Source of the DNA: Aeromicrobium sp. Root236
GTDB taxonomy: Bacteria > Actinomycetota > Actinomycetes > Propionibacteriales > Nocardioidaceae
DNA length: 64,000 nt
Reading direction: 5' to 3'
Assembly (NCBI RefSeq): GCF_001428805.1
Contig: NZ_LMIS01000001.1
Location: forward strand, 2,468,976-2,532,975
Shown: positions 52,931 through 61,545 of the stretch, in pieces
Layout of the letters: the number at the start of each line of letters is the position of its first letter
Position numbering within the stretch: the stretch's first letter is position 1
Program-made: the position numbers and the translations under genes
Notes under the pieces: generated by a model
The model's input: only the letters and a program-made list of their open reading frames with translations
Told to the model about the DNA's origin: nothing
The model's database searches: none

Positions 52931-53991
52931 TCAGAGTCGTCGCATGGAGCACGGGCAACGTCGGGCGGCACGTGCTGGCCGGCATCGACGCGCGTCCCGA
53001 CCTCGAGCTCGTCGGCCTCTGGGTGTCCAACCCCGACAAGGTCGGCAAGGACGCGGGGGAGCTCGCCGGGCTCGGCCGTGACCTCGGCGTCCTCGCCACG
53101 AACGATGTCGAGGAGATCCTCGCGCTCAAGCCCGACGCCGTCGTGCACTCGGCGATGGCCGACGACCGGCTGTTCGAGGCGATGGCCGACCTCGAGCGCC
53201 TGCTGCGGGCCGGAATCAACGTCGTCTCGAGCGGGCCTGTGTTCCTGCAGTTCCCGTCCGGACCGGTCGTCGAGATGGCCGAGGGGGTCAAGCAGGCGGC
53301 GGCTGAGGGCGGCGTCTCCCTGTACGTCAACGGCATCGACCCCGGCTTCGCCAACGACTGGCTGCCGCTGTCGCTGACCAGCATCAGCGAGCGCATCGAC
53401 CAGGTGCGCTGCTCCGAGGTGCTCAACTACAACACGTACGACCAGGGGATGATCGTCTTCGACGTGATGGGCTTCGGCAAGCCGATGGACCACGTCCCGA
53501 TGCTCCTGCAGCCCGGCATCCTGACGATGGCGTGGGGCAGCGTCGTGCACCAGATCGCCGCCGGCCTCGGGGTCGAGCTCGACGACGTCGAGGAGTTCTA
53601 TGAGCGGCTCCCGGCGACGGAGTCGTTCGACATCGACAGCGGTCGCGTCGAGGAGGGCACGGTCGCGGGCCTGCACTTCGAGGTGCGCGGCAAGGTGGGC
53701 GACAAGGCGGTCGTCGTGCTGGAGCACGTGACCCGCGTCCACGACGACATCGGCCCGGACTGGCCGCAGCCTGCCGGCCACGGGTGCTACCGCGTCGAGA
53801 TCAAGGGCGAGCCCAACTACACCCTCGACCTGCAGCTGCTGGGCACCGATGGCGACCACAACACCGCCGGCCTCAAGGCGACCGCGATGCGGCTCGTCAA
53901 CGCCGTGCCCGCGGTCGTCGGCGCCAAGCCGGGACTCGTCACGGCACTCGACCTTCCGCTCGTCACCGGGCGCGGACTGGTGGTCACATGA
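52927..53991 (+). CDS. NAD(P)H-dependent amine dehydrogenase / DapB-like dehydrogenase family protein
   Basis: A 354-aa protein with an N-terminal NAD(P) fold ([21 protein letters not shown]) and the segment [20 protein letters not shown]. It resembles 2,4-diaminopentanoate dehydrogenase and other DapB-like enzymes. The region [16 protein letters not shown] is conserved in the actinobacterial group found in lipid and steroid gene clusters. It overlaps the SDR gene by ATGA. True substrate unknown; the DapB name should not be taken as lysine biosynthesis. Confidence 0.85.
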   Translation: MIRVVAWSTGNVGRHVLAGIDARPDLELVGLWVSNPDKVGKDAGELAGLGRDLGVLATNDVEEILALKPDAVVHSAMADDRLFEAMADLERLLRAGINVVSSGPVFLQFPSGPVVEMAEGVKQAAAEGGVSLYVNGIDPGFANDWLPLSLTSISERIDQVRCSEVLNYNTYDQGMIVFDVMGFGKPMDHVPMLLQPGILTMAWGSVVHQIAAGLGVELDDVEEFYERLPATESFDIDSGRVEEGTVAGLHFEVRGKVGDKAVVVLEHVTRVHDDIGPDWPQPAGHGCYRVEIKGEPNYTLDLQLLGTDGDHNTAGLKATAMRLVNAVPAVVGAKPGLVTALDLPLVTGRGLVVT

Positions 53992-54458
53992 ACGTACGCC
54001 TCGGCCGTCTCCTGGCCGCCGTCTCCATGGCCGCGACACTCGCCGTCGTCTCGCCGGCAGCAGCCCAGGCCGCGACCGGCTGCTCACAGGCCGGTTCGCA
54101 GGCAGCGGCGCAGAAGTACCTCGACGCCCTCGTCGACCGCAACGCGGCCTGGTCGATCCCGCTCGACCCGTTGGTGCTGCGGATCGAGAACGGGCTGCCG
54201 ACCTCGGTGTCCGCGCTCGACCTCAAGCTGCAGCTCTACCTGCACATCCAGTACTCCGTGTTCACGTCGATCGAGAAAGTGGTGTGGACGTGGCAGCCCG
54301 ACGGCCGTGCCGGTGTCATCAACGCGCACTACGACATCCCGGTCGGGCTGGGCGGAGTGTCGCTCGCGAGCTCGACGGTCGACGAGGACTTCACGCTGAC
54401 CGCCGCCTGCACCATCAAGAAGATCGACGCGACGTTCACGATCGAACCGGCCGCTTGA
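53988..54458 (+). CDS. Small secreted protein, NTF2-like
   Basis: A 156-aa exported protein: signal peptide (LGRLLAAVSMAATLAVVSPAAAQA, cleavage near residue 29), then a mature domain with a helix (AAQKYLDALVDRNAA) and long antiparallel strands (LDLKLQLYLHIQYSVF, EKVVWTWQPDGRAGVINAHYD) that suggest an NTF2-like cone fold. Two cysteines may pair. ATGA overlap with the preceding gene; TTGA overlap with the P450 gene. No annotated family recognised. An exported member inside a catabolic operon is unusual and may bind substrate outside the membrane. Confidence 0.75.
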   Translation: MNVRLGRLLAAVSMAATLAVVSPAAAQAATGCSQAGSQAAAQKYLDALVDRNAAWSIPLDPLVLRIENGLPTSVSALDLKLQLYLHIQYSVFTSIEKVVWTWQPDGRAGVINAHYDIPVGLGGVSLASSTVDEDFTLTAACTIKKIDATFTIEPAA

Positions 54459-55657
54459 CCGAGCCACCTGTGTACGTACCGCGGTCCGGGCCGTCGTGGC
54501 GCGATCCGTGGCCGATGTACGCCGCGCTGCGGGAGCGCGATCCGGTCCATCACGTGGTGCCTGCCGGGAACCCGGACGCCGACTACTGGGTGCTCTCGCG
54601 CCACGCCGACGTGTTCGAGGCGGCCCGCGACGTCGAGACGTTCTCGTCGGCCCAGGGGTTGACGACGGAGTACGACGAGCTCGACAGGATCGGGCTGCGG
54701 GACAACCCGCCGTTCGTCATGCTGGACCCGCCGAGCCACACCGACTTCCGGCGCACGGTCTCCCGCGGGTTCACCCCGCGCCAGGTCGCCAGCGTCGAGC
54801 CCGTCGTGCGCGCGTACGTCGGCGAGCGCCTCGACCGTGTCGCCGAGGCCGGTGAGGTCGACATCGTCGCGGAGTTGTTCAAGCCGCTGCCGACGATGGT
54901 CGTGGCGCACTACCTGGGCGTGCCCGCTGAGGATCGCGACCGCTTCGACCGGTGGACGCACGACATCGTGGCGGCCAGCTCGGCCGGTCACCCGCTCGAG
55001 GCGGCCGAGGCCGTCACCGAGCTGATGACGTACTTCACCGAGCTCGCCGAGCGCAGGCGCCGCGAGCCCGACGACGACACGATCTCGCACCTCGTCGCCG
55101 CCGGCATGGCCGACGACATGCCTGGCCTGCTGTCGATCCTCGGCTTCGCGTTCACGATGGTCACGGGCGGCAACGACACGACGACTGGGATGCTCGGCGG
55201 AGCGGTGCAGCTGCTGAGCGGCCGGCCCGACCAGCGCGAGCTCCTCACCGCCGACCTCGATCTCGTCCCCGACGCGGTCGAGGAGCTGCTGCGGCTGACC
55301 TCGCCCGTGCAGGGGCTGTGCCGCACAACGACCTGTGACGTCGAGATCGACGGGACGACGATCCCGGCTGGGCGCAAGGTGCTGCTGCTCTACGGGTCGG
55401 CCAACCGCGACCCGCTGAAGTACGGTCCGGACGCCGAGGAGCTGGACGTCACTCGTGGGCCGAGCCAGATCCTCACGTTCAGCCACGGCAACCACCACTG
55501 CCTCGGCGCCGCTGCCGCGCGCATGCAGGCCCGGGTCGCGCTCGAGGAGCTGCTCACCAGGTTCCCGCGGTTCGAGGTCGACCTCGGCGGCGTCGAGCAC
55601 GCTCCCGGGCCGTACGTGCGGCGGCCGACGCGCGTGCCGTTCCGGGCGGGCGCGTGA
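54455..55657 (+). CDS. Cytochrome P450
   Basis: A 400-aa soluble bacterial P450. The oxygen-binding I-helix is FTMVTGGNDTTTG, then the EELLRLTSP ExxR-region helix, and the heme-ligand Cys349 in FSHGNHHCLGAA. The TTG at 54455 overlaps the previous stop (TTGA); a GTG 15 nt later is possible. It needs a ferredoxin and reductase that are not encoded here. Placement under a KstR box suggests hydroxylation of a steroid or terpenoid, but it is not clearly CYP125 or CYP142. Confidence 0.92.
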   Translation: MTEPPVYVPRSGPSWRDPWPMYAALRERDPVHHVVPAGNPDADYWVLSRHADVFEAARDVETFSSAQGLTTEYDELDRIGLRDNPPFVMLDPPSHTDFRRTVSRGFTPRQVASVEPVVRAYVGERLDRVAEAGEVDIVAELFKPLPTMVVAHYLGVPAEDRDRFDRWTHDIVAASSAGHPLEAAEAVTELMTYFTELAERRRREPDDDTISHLVAAGMADDMPGLLSILGFAFTMVTGGNDTTTGMLGGAVQLLSGRPDQRELLTADLDLVPDAVEELLRLTSPVQGLCRTTTCDVEIDGTTIPAGRKVLLLYGSANRDPLKYGPDAEELDVTRGPSQILTFSHGNHHCLGAAAARMQARVALEELLTRFPRFEVDLGGVEHAPGPYVRRPTRVPFRAGA

Positions 55658-56355
55658 CGCCCGACCGGGCCGAGGTGCTGGCCCTCGTACGTTCGTCGCC
55701 CGCGTACGTCGCGGTGCACGACAAGGTCGGCTGGGTCGGCATCTTCGGGCAGGAGCACGTGGTCGAGGACCCCGTCGGCGCCGGGCCCGTACGGTCGCAG
55801 GAGCCCTGCGCGCTGGAGCGGTTCTGGGACACGTTCATCGCCCCGAACGACATCGCGTTCGAGGTGGCGCAGGACTGGATCGACGGCTTCGACGTGGTCC
55901 GTGACGCGACGATCGTGACGACGCTGGCTCCCGGTGTCGTGGTGCGCACGCCGGCGCACCTGATCTACCAGACCACGTACGAGGACGGTGCACTCAAGGT
56001 CCGGCGCATGGCGGCGTACTGGGAACCGCTGCCGGTCTACCGCCAGCTCATGCTGCCGCGGCGGGCGTACGTCGTCGCGGCGCTCGGCCAGTTCGCGCAC
56101 ATGTTCCGCACGCTGGGCATCGGAGCGGCGCTGCGGTTCGTCGGCGCGGCACGCTTCGTCGGGCGGCGCCGCAAGCAGGTGCTCCTCGCCGAGCTCGCGG
56201 CCAACGGCGTCCGCGAGGTGTCCAAGGTGATCGCGGCGGGCAACAGCGTCACGGCGTCAGGGACGCAGGACGGTGCGCCGGTCGCGGTGATCGCCGACTT
56301 CGCGCCGCGTTCGCACACGCTCCGGCGCCTCAAGACGTACGAGGACCTGGCGTGA
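55654..56355 (+). CDS. NTF2/SnoaL-like family protein
   Basis: A 233-aa protein whose middle part (CALERFWDTFIAPNDIAFEV, AHLIYQTTYEDGALKVRRMAAYWEPLP) matches nuclear transport factor 2-like, ketosteroid-isomerase-type folds. A helical C-terminal extension (MFRTLGIGAALRFVGAARFVG) follows. GTGA overlap with the P450 gene. It could be an isomerase or a binding protein for the P450 product. It ends 6 bp before the convergent kstR stop. Confidence 0.75.
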   Translation: MTPDRAEVLALVRSSPAYVAVHDKVGWVGIFGQEHVVEDPVGAGPVRSQEPCALERFWDTFIAPNDIAFEVAQDWIDGFDVVRDATIVTTLAPGVVVRTPAHLIYQTTYEDGALKVRRMAAYWEPLPVYRQLMLPRRAYVVAALGQFAHMFRTLGIGAALRFVGAARFVGRRRKQVLLAELAANGVREVSKVIAAGNSVTASGTQDGAPVAVIADFAPRSHTLRRLKTYEDLA

Positions 56356-56360
56356 CCGGG

Positions 56361-56954
56361 TCAGCGCAGCAGGAGCTTGACCGCGACGTCCATCGACTTG
56401 GTGACGTCCTCGGCAGAGGTGCGGCCGGTGACCCAGCCCATGAGCGCCGACAGCCACACGTCGCCGATGACCCGCACGATCGCCATGTCCTCGTCGGTGG
56501 GCTCGCGCGCCTCGTCGGTGCCGTCGATCGCGTGCGTGATCATCGCGGTGAGCTTGACGCCGACGACGTGGATCTCCTCGGCGACCGACGCGTCGGCGAA
56601 CATGAACGCCCGCGTCAGGGCCTCGGTCAGCTCGGGCTGCTTCTGCAGCGCCGTGGTGGTCACGCCGAGCACGTGCATGACGCGCTGGTGCGCCGTGTCG
56701 CCGGGCACGACGCGCGTACGCGACTGGGCCTCGGCCCGCTCGAACTCACGACCGAGGGCGGTGACCAGGAGATGGATCTTGGACGGGAAGTAGCGGTAGA
56801 GGGTGCCGAGGGCGACGTCCGCGTTGTCGGCGACCGCGCGCATCTGGACGGCGTCGTAGCCGCCGGAGTCCGCGAGGGCGATCGTCGCGTCGAGGATGCG
56901 GCGGCGGCGCTCCCGCTGGGCGTTGGAGCCGGGCGTCTCGGTCGTGCTGGTCAT
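56361..56954 (-). CDS. kstR: TetR family repressor KstR (cholesterol catabolism regulator)
   Basis: A 197-aa regulator that closely follows mycobacterial KstR as I recall it. Residues about 10-60 (NAQRERRRRILDATIALADS, VQMRAVADNADVALGTLYRY) form the helix-turn-helix. The effector domain keeps LTEALTRAFMFADAS and the late VIGDVWLSALMGWVTGRTSAEDV. KstR represses sterol-degradation genes and is released by a CoA thioester of a cholesterol metabolite. A KstR box lies 62 bp upstream, consistent with autoregulation. Divergent from fadE34, the same arrangement as Rv3574/Rv3573c in M. tuberculosis. Confidence 0.93.
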   Translation of the reverse strand: MTSTTETPGSNAQRERRRRILDATIALADSGGYDAVQMRAVADNADVALGTLYRYFPSKIHLLVTALGREFERAEAQSRTRVVPGDTAHQRVMHVLGVTTTALQKQPELTEALTRAFMFADASVAEEIHVVGVKLTAMITHAIDGTDEAREPTDEDMAIVRVIGDVWLSALMGWVTGRTSAEDVTKSMDVAVKLLLR

Positions 56955-57016
56955 CCGGCATCGTCTCCTGTCCGCGGTCTGGTGCTCGAGCTGACCTCGC
57001 CGACCGTCGCTATGAT

Positions 57017-57030
57017 TGAAACACGTTCTA
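57017..57030. promoter_or_regulatory. KstR operator (box 2)
   Basis: TGAAACACGTTCTA matches TnnAACnnGTTnnA completely. It directly follows TATGAT (57011-57016), a good -10 for fadE34, so bound repressor would cover the transcription start. It is 16 bp before the fadE34 ATG and upstream of kstR on the other strand. Confidence 0.88.
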
Positions 57031-57046
57031 GATTCGGAGGCGACAG

Positions 57047-59173
57047 ATGCCCATCGGCGTGACTCGTGACGATCTAGAACTGAGTACCAGTTTACGGGCC
57101 TGGGCCTCTGGACTCGGCGGCCCGGTCGCCCTCCGAGACGTCGAGACCGATCCGGCCGCGGCGTTCGCGAAGACGTGGCAGGCGGTCGTCGAGGCGGGTC
57201 TGCCCGCCATCGCCATCGACGAGCAGCACGGTGGCGGCGAGGGATCGCTGGTCCATCAGGCGATCGCGCTCGAGGCCGCGGCGTACGCCTTGGTGCCCGG
57301 TCCGCTGCTCGGCACGGTGGTCGTCGCGCAGCTCGCCGACGACGGCAACGCGCTGGCCGGGATCGTCGAAGGTGCGAGCGCGGCGGTGGCAGTGTCGGGT
57401 GCGCTGACGGTGGACGACGGCGGCGCTCGCGGCGACCTCGACGTCGTGCTCGACGTGGTGGAGGCGCGCTGGCTCCTCGCCCGTACGACCGACGCTGCAT
57501 GGGTCCTGGTCGATGCCGATGGTTGGCGCGCCGAGCCCGAGGTCGGCCTCGACCTGTCCCGGAGGGGTGGGCGCGTACGCGTTGACGCCACCGCCGATCA
57601 GGTCACCGCTCTGCCCGGGGTCGACGACGACGCGGTGCTCTGGGTCCTGGTGGCTCTGGCTGCCGCAGAGGCCTCCGGCATCGCGCAGTGGTGCCTCGAC
57701 ACCGCGGTTGAGTACGCCAAGGTGCGTGAGCAGTTCGGTGCACCGATCGGCTCGTTCCAGGCGATCAAGCAGCTGTGCTCGCAGATGCTGGAGACCACGG
57801 AGTCGGTGGCCGCGGTGGCGTGGGACGCCGCCACGACCGCACGGTCGGACGTACCGGCGGGGGAGGCGCAGTATGCCGCTGATGTCGCCGCGGCGGTCGC
57901 ATTCGACGGCGCGGTGTCGGTTGCCCAGGACTGCATCCAGGTGCTCGGCGGCATCGGCTTCACCTTCGAGCACGACGCCCACCTCTACCTCCGCCGGGCG
58001 ATCGCGCTGCGACTCGCGATCCGTGCTGTCGCCGGCAGCGCGGAGCAGTCCGCAGCCCGCCTCGCCCGGCGGGCCGGCACCGGCCAGCGGCGCGTTCCGG
58101 AGATCGACTTCGGTGGCACGGACGAGGAGTTCCGCACAGCGACCCGCACGGCGGTCGAGGCCATCGCCGCCCTGCCCGAGGACCAGCAGCGCGCAGCCCT
58201 CGTCGAGTCCGGCTACCTGATGCCGCACTGGCCTCGGCCGCACGGGCTCGACGCCGGTCCGGTCGAGCAGCTCGTGGTCGACGAGGAGCTGGCCCGCGCC
58301 TCGCTCGTACGTCCTGACATCGCGATCGGCGGGTGGGCCGTGCCGACGATCATCGACCACGGCACCGCCGAGCAGGCTGAACGCTTCGTCATGCCGACGC
58401 TGCTCGGCGAGCTGAAGTGGTGCCAGCTCTTCAGCGAGCCCGGCGCTGGCTCCGACCTGGCCTCGCTGACGACCCGCGCCGTACGCACCGAGGGCGGCTG
58501 GCACCTGACAGGTCAGAAGGTGTGGACCTCGAGGGCGCGCGAAGCCGACTGGGGCATCTGCCTCGCCCGCACCGACCGCGACGCCCGCCATCGAGGCATC
58601 ACCTACTTCCTCGTCGACATGACGTCGGCCGGCATCGACATCCGGCCGCTGCGTGAGCTGACCGGCGACGCGATGTTCAACGAGGTGTTCCTCGACGAGG
58701 TCTTCGTGCCCGACGAGTGCGTCGTCGGCGAGGTCAACGAGGGCTGGAAGCTCGCCCGTACGACGTTGGCCAACGAGCGCGTCGCGATGGCCGGCAGCAA
58801 GCTCGGCATGAGCACCGAGCGCGCGGTCGAGCTGCTGGCCGGACGCGAGTCGGAGACCGACGCGGCACGGGTCGGGCACCAGGTCGCGCTGGCCTCGGTG
58901 TGCCAGCTGCTGGGCGTACGGTCGACGTTGCGGTCGATCGCCGGACGCGGTCCCGGCCCGGAGTCGAGCGTCGCCAAGCTGTTGGGCGTACGCAACCGGC
59001 AGGAGGCGTCGGAGCTCGTCGTCGACCTGCTGGGTCCTGCGGCACTGTTCGAGGCGGACAACCCTGACGTGCACGAGATGCTGCTGACGCGCTGCCTGTC
59101 GATCGCCGGCGGCACCACGCAGATCCTGCGCAACGTCGTCGCCGAACGCGTGCTCGGGCTGCCTCGGAGCTAG
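57047..59173 (+). CDS. fadE34: Acyl-CoA dehydrogenase FadE34-like (fused, steroid side chain)
   Basis: A 708-aa protein made of two acyl-CoA dehydrogenase halves, as in FadE34/ChsE3 (about 711 aa) which dehydrogenates C24 steroid side-chain CoA esters. The first half ends with LDTAVEYAKVREQFGAPIGS and CIQVLGGIGFTFEHDAHLYL. The second half has the FAD-contact segment LFSEPGAGSDLASL, TGQKVWTS and IAGGTTQILRNVVAERVLGL. Divergent from kstR with a KstR box over its promoter. A perfect 5-bp inverted pair (AACTG/CAGTT) inside the first codons is probably coincidental. Confidence 0.92.
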   Translation: MPIGVTRDDLELSTSLRAWASGLGGPVALRDVETDPAAAFAKTWQAVVEAGLPAIAIDEQHGGGEGSLVHQAIALEAAAYALVPGPLLGTVVVAQLADDGNALAGIVEGASAAVAVSGALTVDDGGARGDLDVVLDVVEARWLLARTTDAAWVLVDADGWRAEPEVGLDLSRRGGRVRVDATADQVTALPGVDDDAVLWVLVALAAAEASGIAQWCLDTAVEYAKVREQFGAPIGSFQAIKQLCSQMLETTESVAAVAWDAATTARSDVPAGEAQYAADVAAAVAFDGAVSVAQDCIQVLGGIGFTFEHDAHLYLRRAIALRLAIRAVAGSAEQSAARLARRAGTGQRRVPEIDFGGTDEEFRTATRTAVEAIAALPEDQQRAALVESGYLMPHWPRPHGLDAGPVEQLVVDEELARASLVRPDIAIGGWAVPTIIDHGTAEQAERFVMPTLLGELKWCQLFSEPGAGSDLASLTTRAVRTEGGWHLTGQKVWTSRAREADWGICLARTDRDARHRGITYFLVDMTSAGIDIRPLRELTGDAMFNEVFLDEVFVPDECVVGEVNEGWKLARTTLANERVAMAGSKLGMSTERAVELLAGRESETDAARVGHQVALASVCQLLGVRSTLRSIAGRGPGPESSVAKLLGVRNRQEASELVVDLLGPAALFEADNPDVHEMLLTRCLSIAGGTTQILRNVVAERVLGLPRS

Positions 59174-59652
59174 CTCGCTGCGTCGAGTGCCTCGGCGAGG
59201 CGCTGCCTCACGCTGACGGGGTGCTGCGGCGCTGGAGCGCCGAGATGAAGGTGGCGGAGCTCGGCCATGAACTCGTCCCACAGGTCAGGGCCACCGGCCG
59301 AGAGCAGCTCGGCTCGCACGCGGAGCCGCTCGGTGGTCGGCCGATGCTGCAGCCCCCATTCACCCAGCTGCGCGAACACCGGCACCAGCTGGATCGAAGC
59401 CTCCGTGAGGCTGTAAGCGGCGCGTCGGCCGGGGCCGACGTCCTCGCGGGTCAGCAGGCCGGAGGCGACCAGGCGCTTGAGCCGATCCGCCAGGATGTTC
59501 GATGCGATGCCCTCCTCGGAGCCGCTCTGGAGCTCCCTGAAGTAGCGCCGATTGCCGAACATCACGTCCCTGAGCACCAGCAGGCTCCAGCTGTCGCCGA
59601 ATGCCTCGACCGCCGCATTGATCGGGCACCCCGAACGAGGCGATTCCGTCAT
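59170..59652 (-). CDS. HxlR family transcriptional regulator
   Basis: A 160-aa winged-helix regulator: CPINAAVEAFGDSWSLLVLRDVMFGN with the redox-type N-terminal Cys, then FRELQSGSEEGIASNILADRLKRLVASGLL, the recognition helix region. Its end shares CTAG with fadE34 (convergent). It is divergent from a dihydrofolate-reductase-like gene, and both promoters are covered by GCTTGC repeats that are the probable operator. Confidence 0.92.
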   Translation of the reverse strand: MTESPRSGCPINAAVEAFGDSWSLLVLRDVMFGNRRYFRELQSGSEEGIASNILADRLKRLVASGLLTREDVGPGRRAAYSLTEASIQLVPVFAQLGEWGLQHRPTTERLRVRAELLSAGGPDLWDEFMAELRHLHLGAPAPQHPVSVRQRLAEALDAAS

Positions 59653-59667
59653 GTGTGCCTCCTAACC

Positions 59668-59724
59668 GCTTGCAGATTACCACCAGTGGCCCTAGGGTCG
59701 ACTCACTGCTTGCAGATCGCAAGC
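59668..59724. promoter_or_regulatory. HxlR operator candidates
   Basis: GCTTGC-AGATC-GCAAGC at 59708-59724 is a perfect 6-bp inverted repeat. GCTTGCAGAT recurs at 59668-59677, exactly 40 bp upstream, which is about four helical turns. Sites lie before both divergent genes. Confidence 0.72.
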
Positions 59725-59740
59725 GGTGGAAGGAATGATG

Positions 59741-60298
59741 ATGGACACTCAACCGCAGACCGCAGCAGGCAAGGTGCTGATGCACTTCGCGATCTCGTTG
59801 GACGGATTCGTCGCGGGTCCGGGACACACCATGGACTTCATGGCTGGCATGACGGTGCGACCCGGGCTGCACGACGAGTACATCCAGACCACGGGAGCCG
59901 TTCTGGCCGGGCGCGACGGGTACGACAGCGCGATCGGCGACTCTCGGCCATACGGCGGAGCGTGGCAGGGACCGATCTTCGTGCTGACACACCATCCGGA
60001 GGACGCTCGACCCAGCGAGGACATCACCTTCCTCAGCTGCGATGTGCCGGAAGCTGTACGGATCGGGCTCGAGGCGGCTCAGGGCAAGAACCTCGAGATC
60101 TTCTCGCCGACGATCGGCAAGCAGGCCCTCGAGCTGGGGCTGGTCGACGAGATCGACCTGCACCTCGCTCCGGTGCTGCTCGGCGACGGAATCCGGCTCT
60201 ACGACGCTCCCGGCAGCAAGCCCGTGCGCCTTGCCATGGTCGGCGACGCCGCGAAGCGTGCCGTCAACCTCCGCTATCGGCCCGAGCCGGCGAGCTGA
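59741..60298 (+). CDS. Dihydrofolate reductase-fold (RibD C-terminal-like) protein
   Basis: A 185-aa protein with MHFAISLDGFVAGPG, TGAVLAGRDGYDSAIGD and IFSPTIGKQALELGLVDEIDLHLAPVLLGDG, the pattern of the RibD-C/dihydrofolate reductase family found widely in actinobacteria as stand-alone NADPH reductases. Three ATGs are in frame; the one at 59741 has the best spacing (7 nt) to GGAAGGA. Controlled by the divergent HxlR regulator. Substrate unknown; probably not folate. Confidence 0.88.
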   Translation: MDTQPQTAAGKVLMHFAISLDGFVAGPGHTMDFMAGMTVRPGLHDEYIQTTGAVLAGRDGYDSAIGDSRPYGGAWQGPIFVLTHHPEDARPSEDITFLSCDVPEAVRIGLEAAQGKNLEIFSPTIGKQALELGLVDEIDLHLAPVLLGDGIRLYDAPGSKPVRLAMVGDAAKRAVNLRYRPEPAS

Positions 60299-61523
60299 CC
60301 TTCTGGTTCCTCGTCCGGTGCCACTGGAGCCAGCGCTGGACGGCGGCGATCGTGTGCTGGCTGCGGATCGACGAGAACAGCTCGAACGCGTGCTGGGCGC
60401 CGGGCAGCTCGGCGTAGGTGATGGAGGCGTCCGACTTCTCGCGGAGAGCCGCGACGAACGCGCGAGCCTGGTTGACTGACACGACGGTGTCGTTGCTGCC
60501 GTGGATCACGAAGAAGTCCGGCGTGTGCTCGGTGACCTGCGCGATGGGCGACGCCTGCACGAACTCGTCGAGGTGGTGGCCGGGGTTCTTGCCGAATACC
60601 CGCGGGCCGAGGAACCTGTCGCGCATGTCGATCGCGGCCCGCTGCTCGGTGATGCCGCCGAGGTCGTAGACGCCGTAGAACGACACGCACCCCGACACCG
60701 ACGTGTCCGAGTCCTCGAACCCGGGCTGGTACGCGGCCAGGTCAGGGGTGAGGGTCGCCAGCGAGGCGAGATGCCCGCCGGCCGATCCGCCGGTGATGAC
60801 GACGTACGAGGGGTCGCCGCCGTAGTCCGCGATGTTCTCGTGCACCCAGGCGATTGCCCGCTTGACGTCCACGATCTGCGTGGGGAACCGGTACTTCGGC
60901 GCGAGCCGGTAGTTGGCGGACACGCAGACCCAGCCTTCGCGCGCCATGCGGTTCATCAGCAGGAGGCCCTGCTGCTCCTTGTTGCCGATCGTCCAGCCGC
61001 CGCCGTGGATCTGGATCAGGACGGGCGCCTTGCTCAGGTCGCGGTCCTTGGGCCGGCGGATGTCGAGATGCGCCCGCCGCCCGCCCTCGGTGTAGGGCAC
61101 GTTGCGCAGCACCTCGATGTCGCGCGCCTTGAAGTTGAAGGGGCGAGCGACCGAGCCGCGGGGGAGCCGCAGGTCGAGGGGGCCGGGCAGGTCGATCTCG
61201 TCGAGGTAGCCGTCGCCGATGCCTTCACGAAGCGCCTCGTCGAGCTGGGTGCCCGTACGCCGTGCGCCCGCGATCGTGTGGGCCAGGAGACCTGCGGCGG
61301 CCGCGGCGGCGAGCAGTCCAGCGCGGGACGGCTTGGACCGGCGCACCGTCAGCTCGGCTGCGGTGTCGATCGCCGCGGCGCCAAGCAGGTGCGGAGCGAG
61401 CTCGCTCGTCGGCCAGCCCAGGGCGAAGCTGGGCAGCGCGGACCAACCGCGCGTCAACGGACGTACGGCGTTGACGGCGAGTGTGGCAAGCGCGAGCTGG
61501 CGTCGGGCATACCCGGCTGACAT
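60264..61523 (-). CDS. HSL-family alpha/beta hydrolase (esterase/lipase)
   Basis: A 419-aa esterase. A hydrophobic, helical N-terminal 130 residues precede the hydrolase fold. The oxyanion motif is IHGGGW, the nucleophile is in GGSAGGH, and the acid and His are in GSNDTV and GAQHAF. The layout matches mycobacterial lipase/esterases with a long N-terminus. Its 3' end overlaps the reductase gene by 35 nt. KstR box 3 lies 22 bp upstream of its start, shared with the divergent wax synthase gene. Possible role: release of acids from steroid or storage esters. Confidence 0.9.
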   Translation of the reverse strand: MSAGYARRQLALATLAVNAVRPLTRGWSALPSFALGWPTSELAPHLLGAAAIDTAAELTVRRSKPSRAGLLAAAAAAGLLAHTIAGARRTGTQLDEALREGIGDGYLDEIDLPGPLDLRLPRGSVARPFNFKARDIEVLRNVPYTEGGRRAHLDIRRPKDRDLSKAPVLIQIHGGGWTIGNKEQQGLLLMNRMAREGWVCVSANYRLAPKYRFPTQIVDVKRAIAWVHENIADYGGDPSYVVITGGSAGGHLASLATLTPDLAAYQPGFEDSDTSVSGCVSFYGVYDLGGITEQRAAIDMRDRFLGPRVFGKNPGHHLDEFVQASPIAQVTEHTPDFFVIHGSNDTVVSVNQARAFVAALREKSDASITYAELPGAQHAFELFSSIRSQHTIAAVQRWLQWHRTRNQKVSSPARADSGG

Positions 61524-61545
61524 GTGGTGAGCTCCCTCAGACCAG

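Noticed and set aside
52927-53991. Calling the DapB-like gene dapB (lysine biosynthesis)
   Set aside because: The length (354 aa) and sequence fit the amine-dehydrogenase-like branch and it sits in a KstR-boxed operon, not a lysine cluster.
57068-57083. AACTG-AGTAC-CAGTT inverted repeat near the fadE34 start as a second operator
   Set aside because: It lies inside the first codons, does not match the KstR consensus and is short enough to be chance.
57092-59281. Minus-strand open frame of 729 codons opposite fadE34
   Set aside because: Antisense shadow of a confidently assigned acyl-CoA dehydrogenase; no domain or ribosome binding site.
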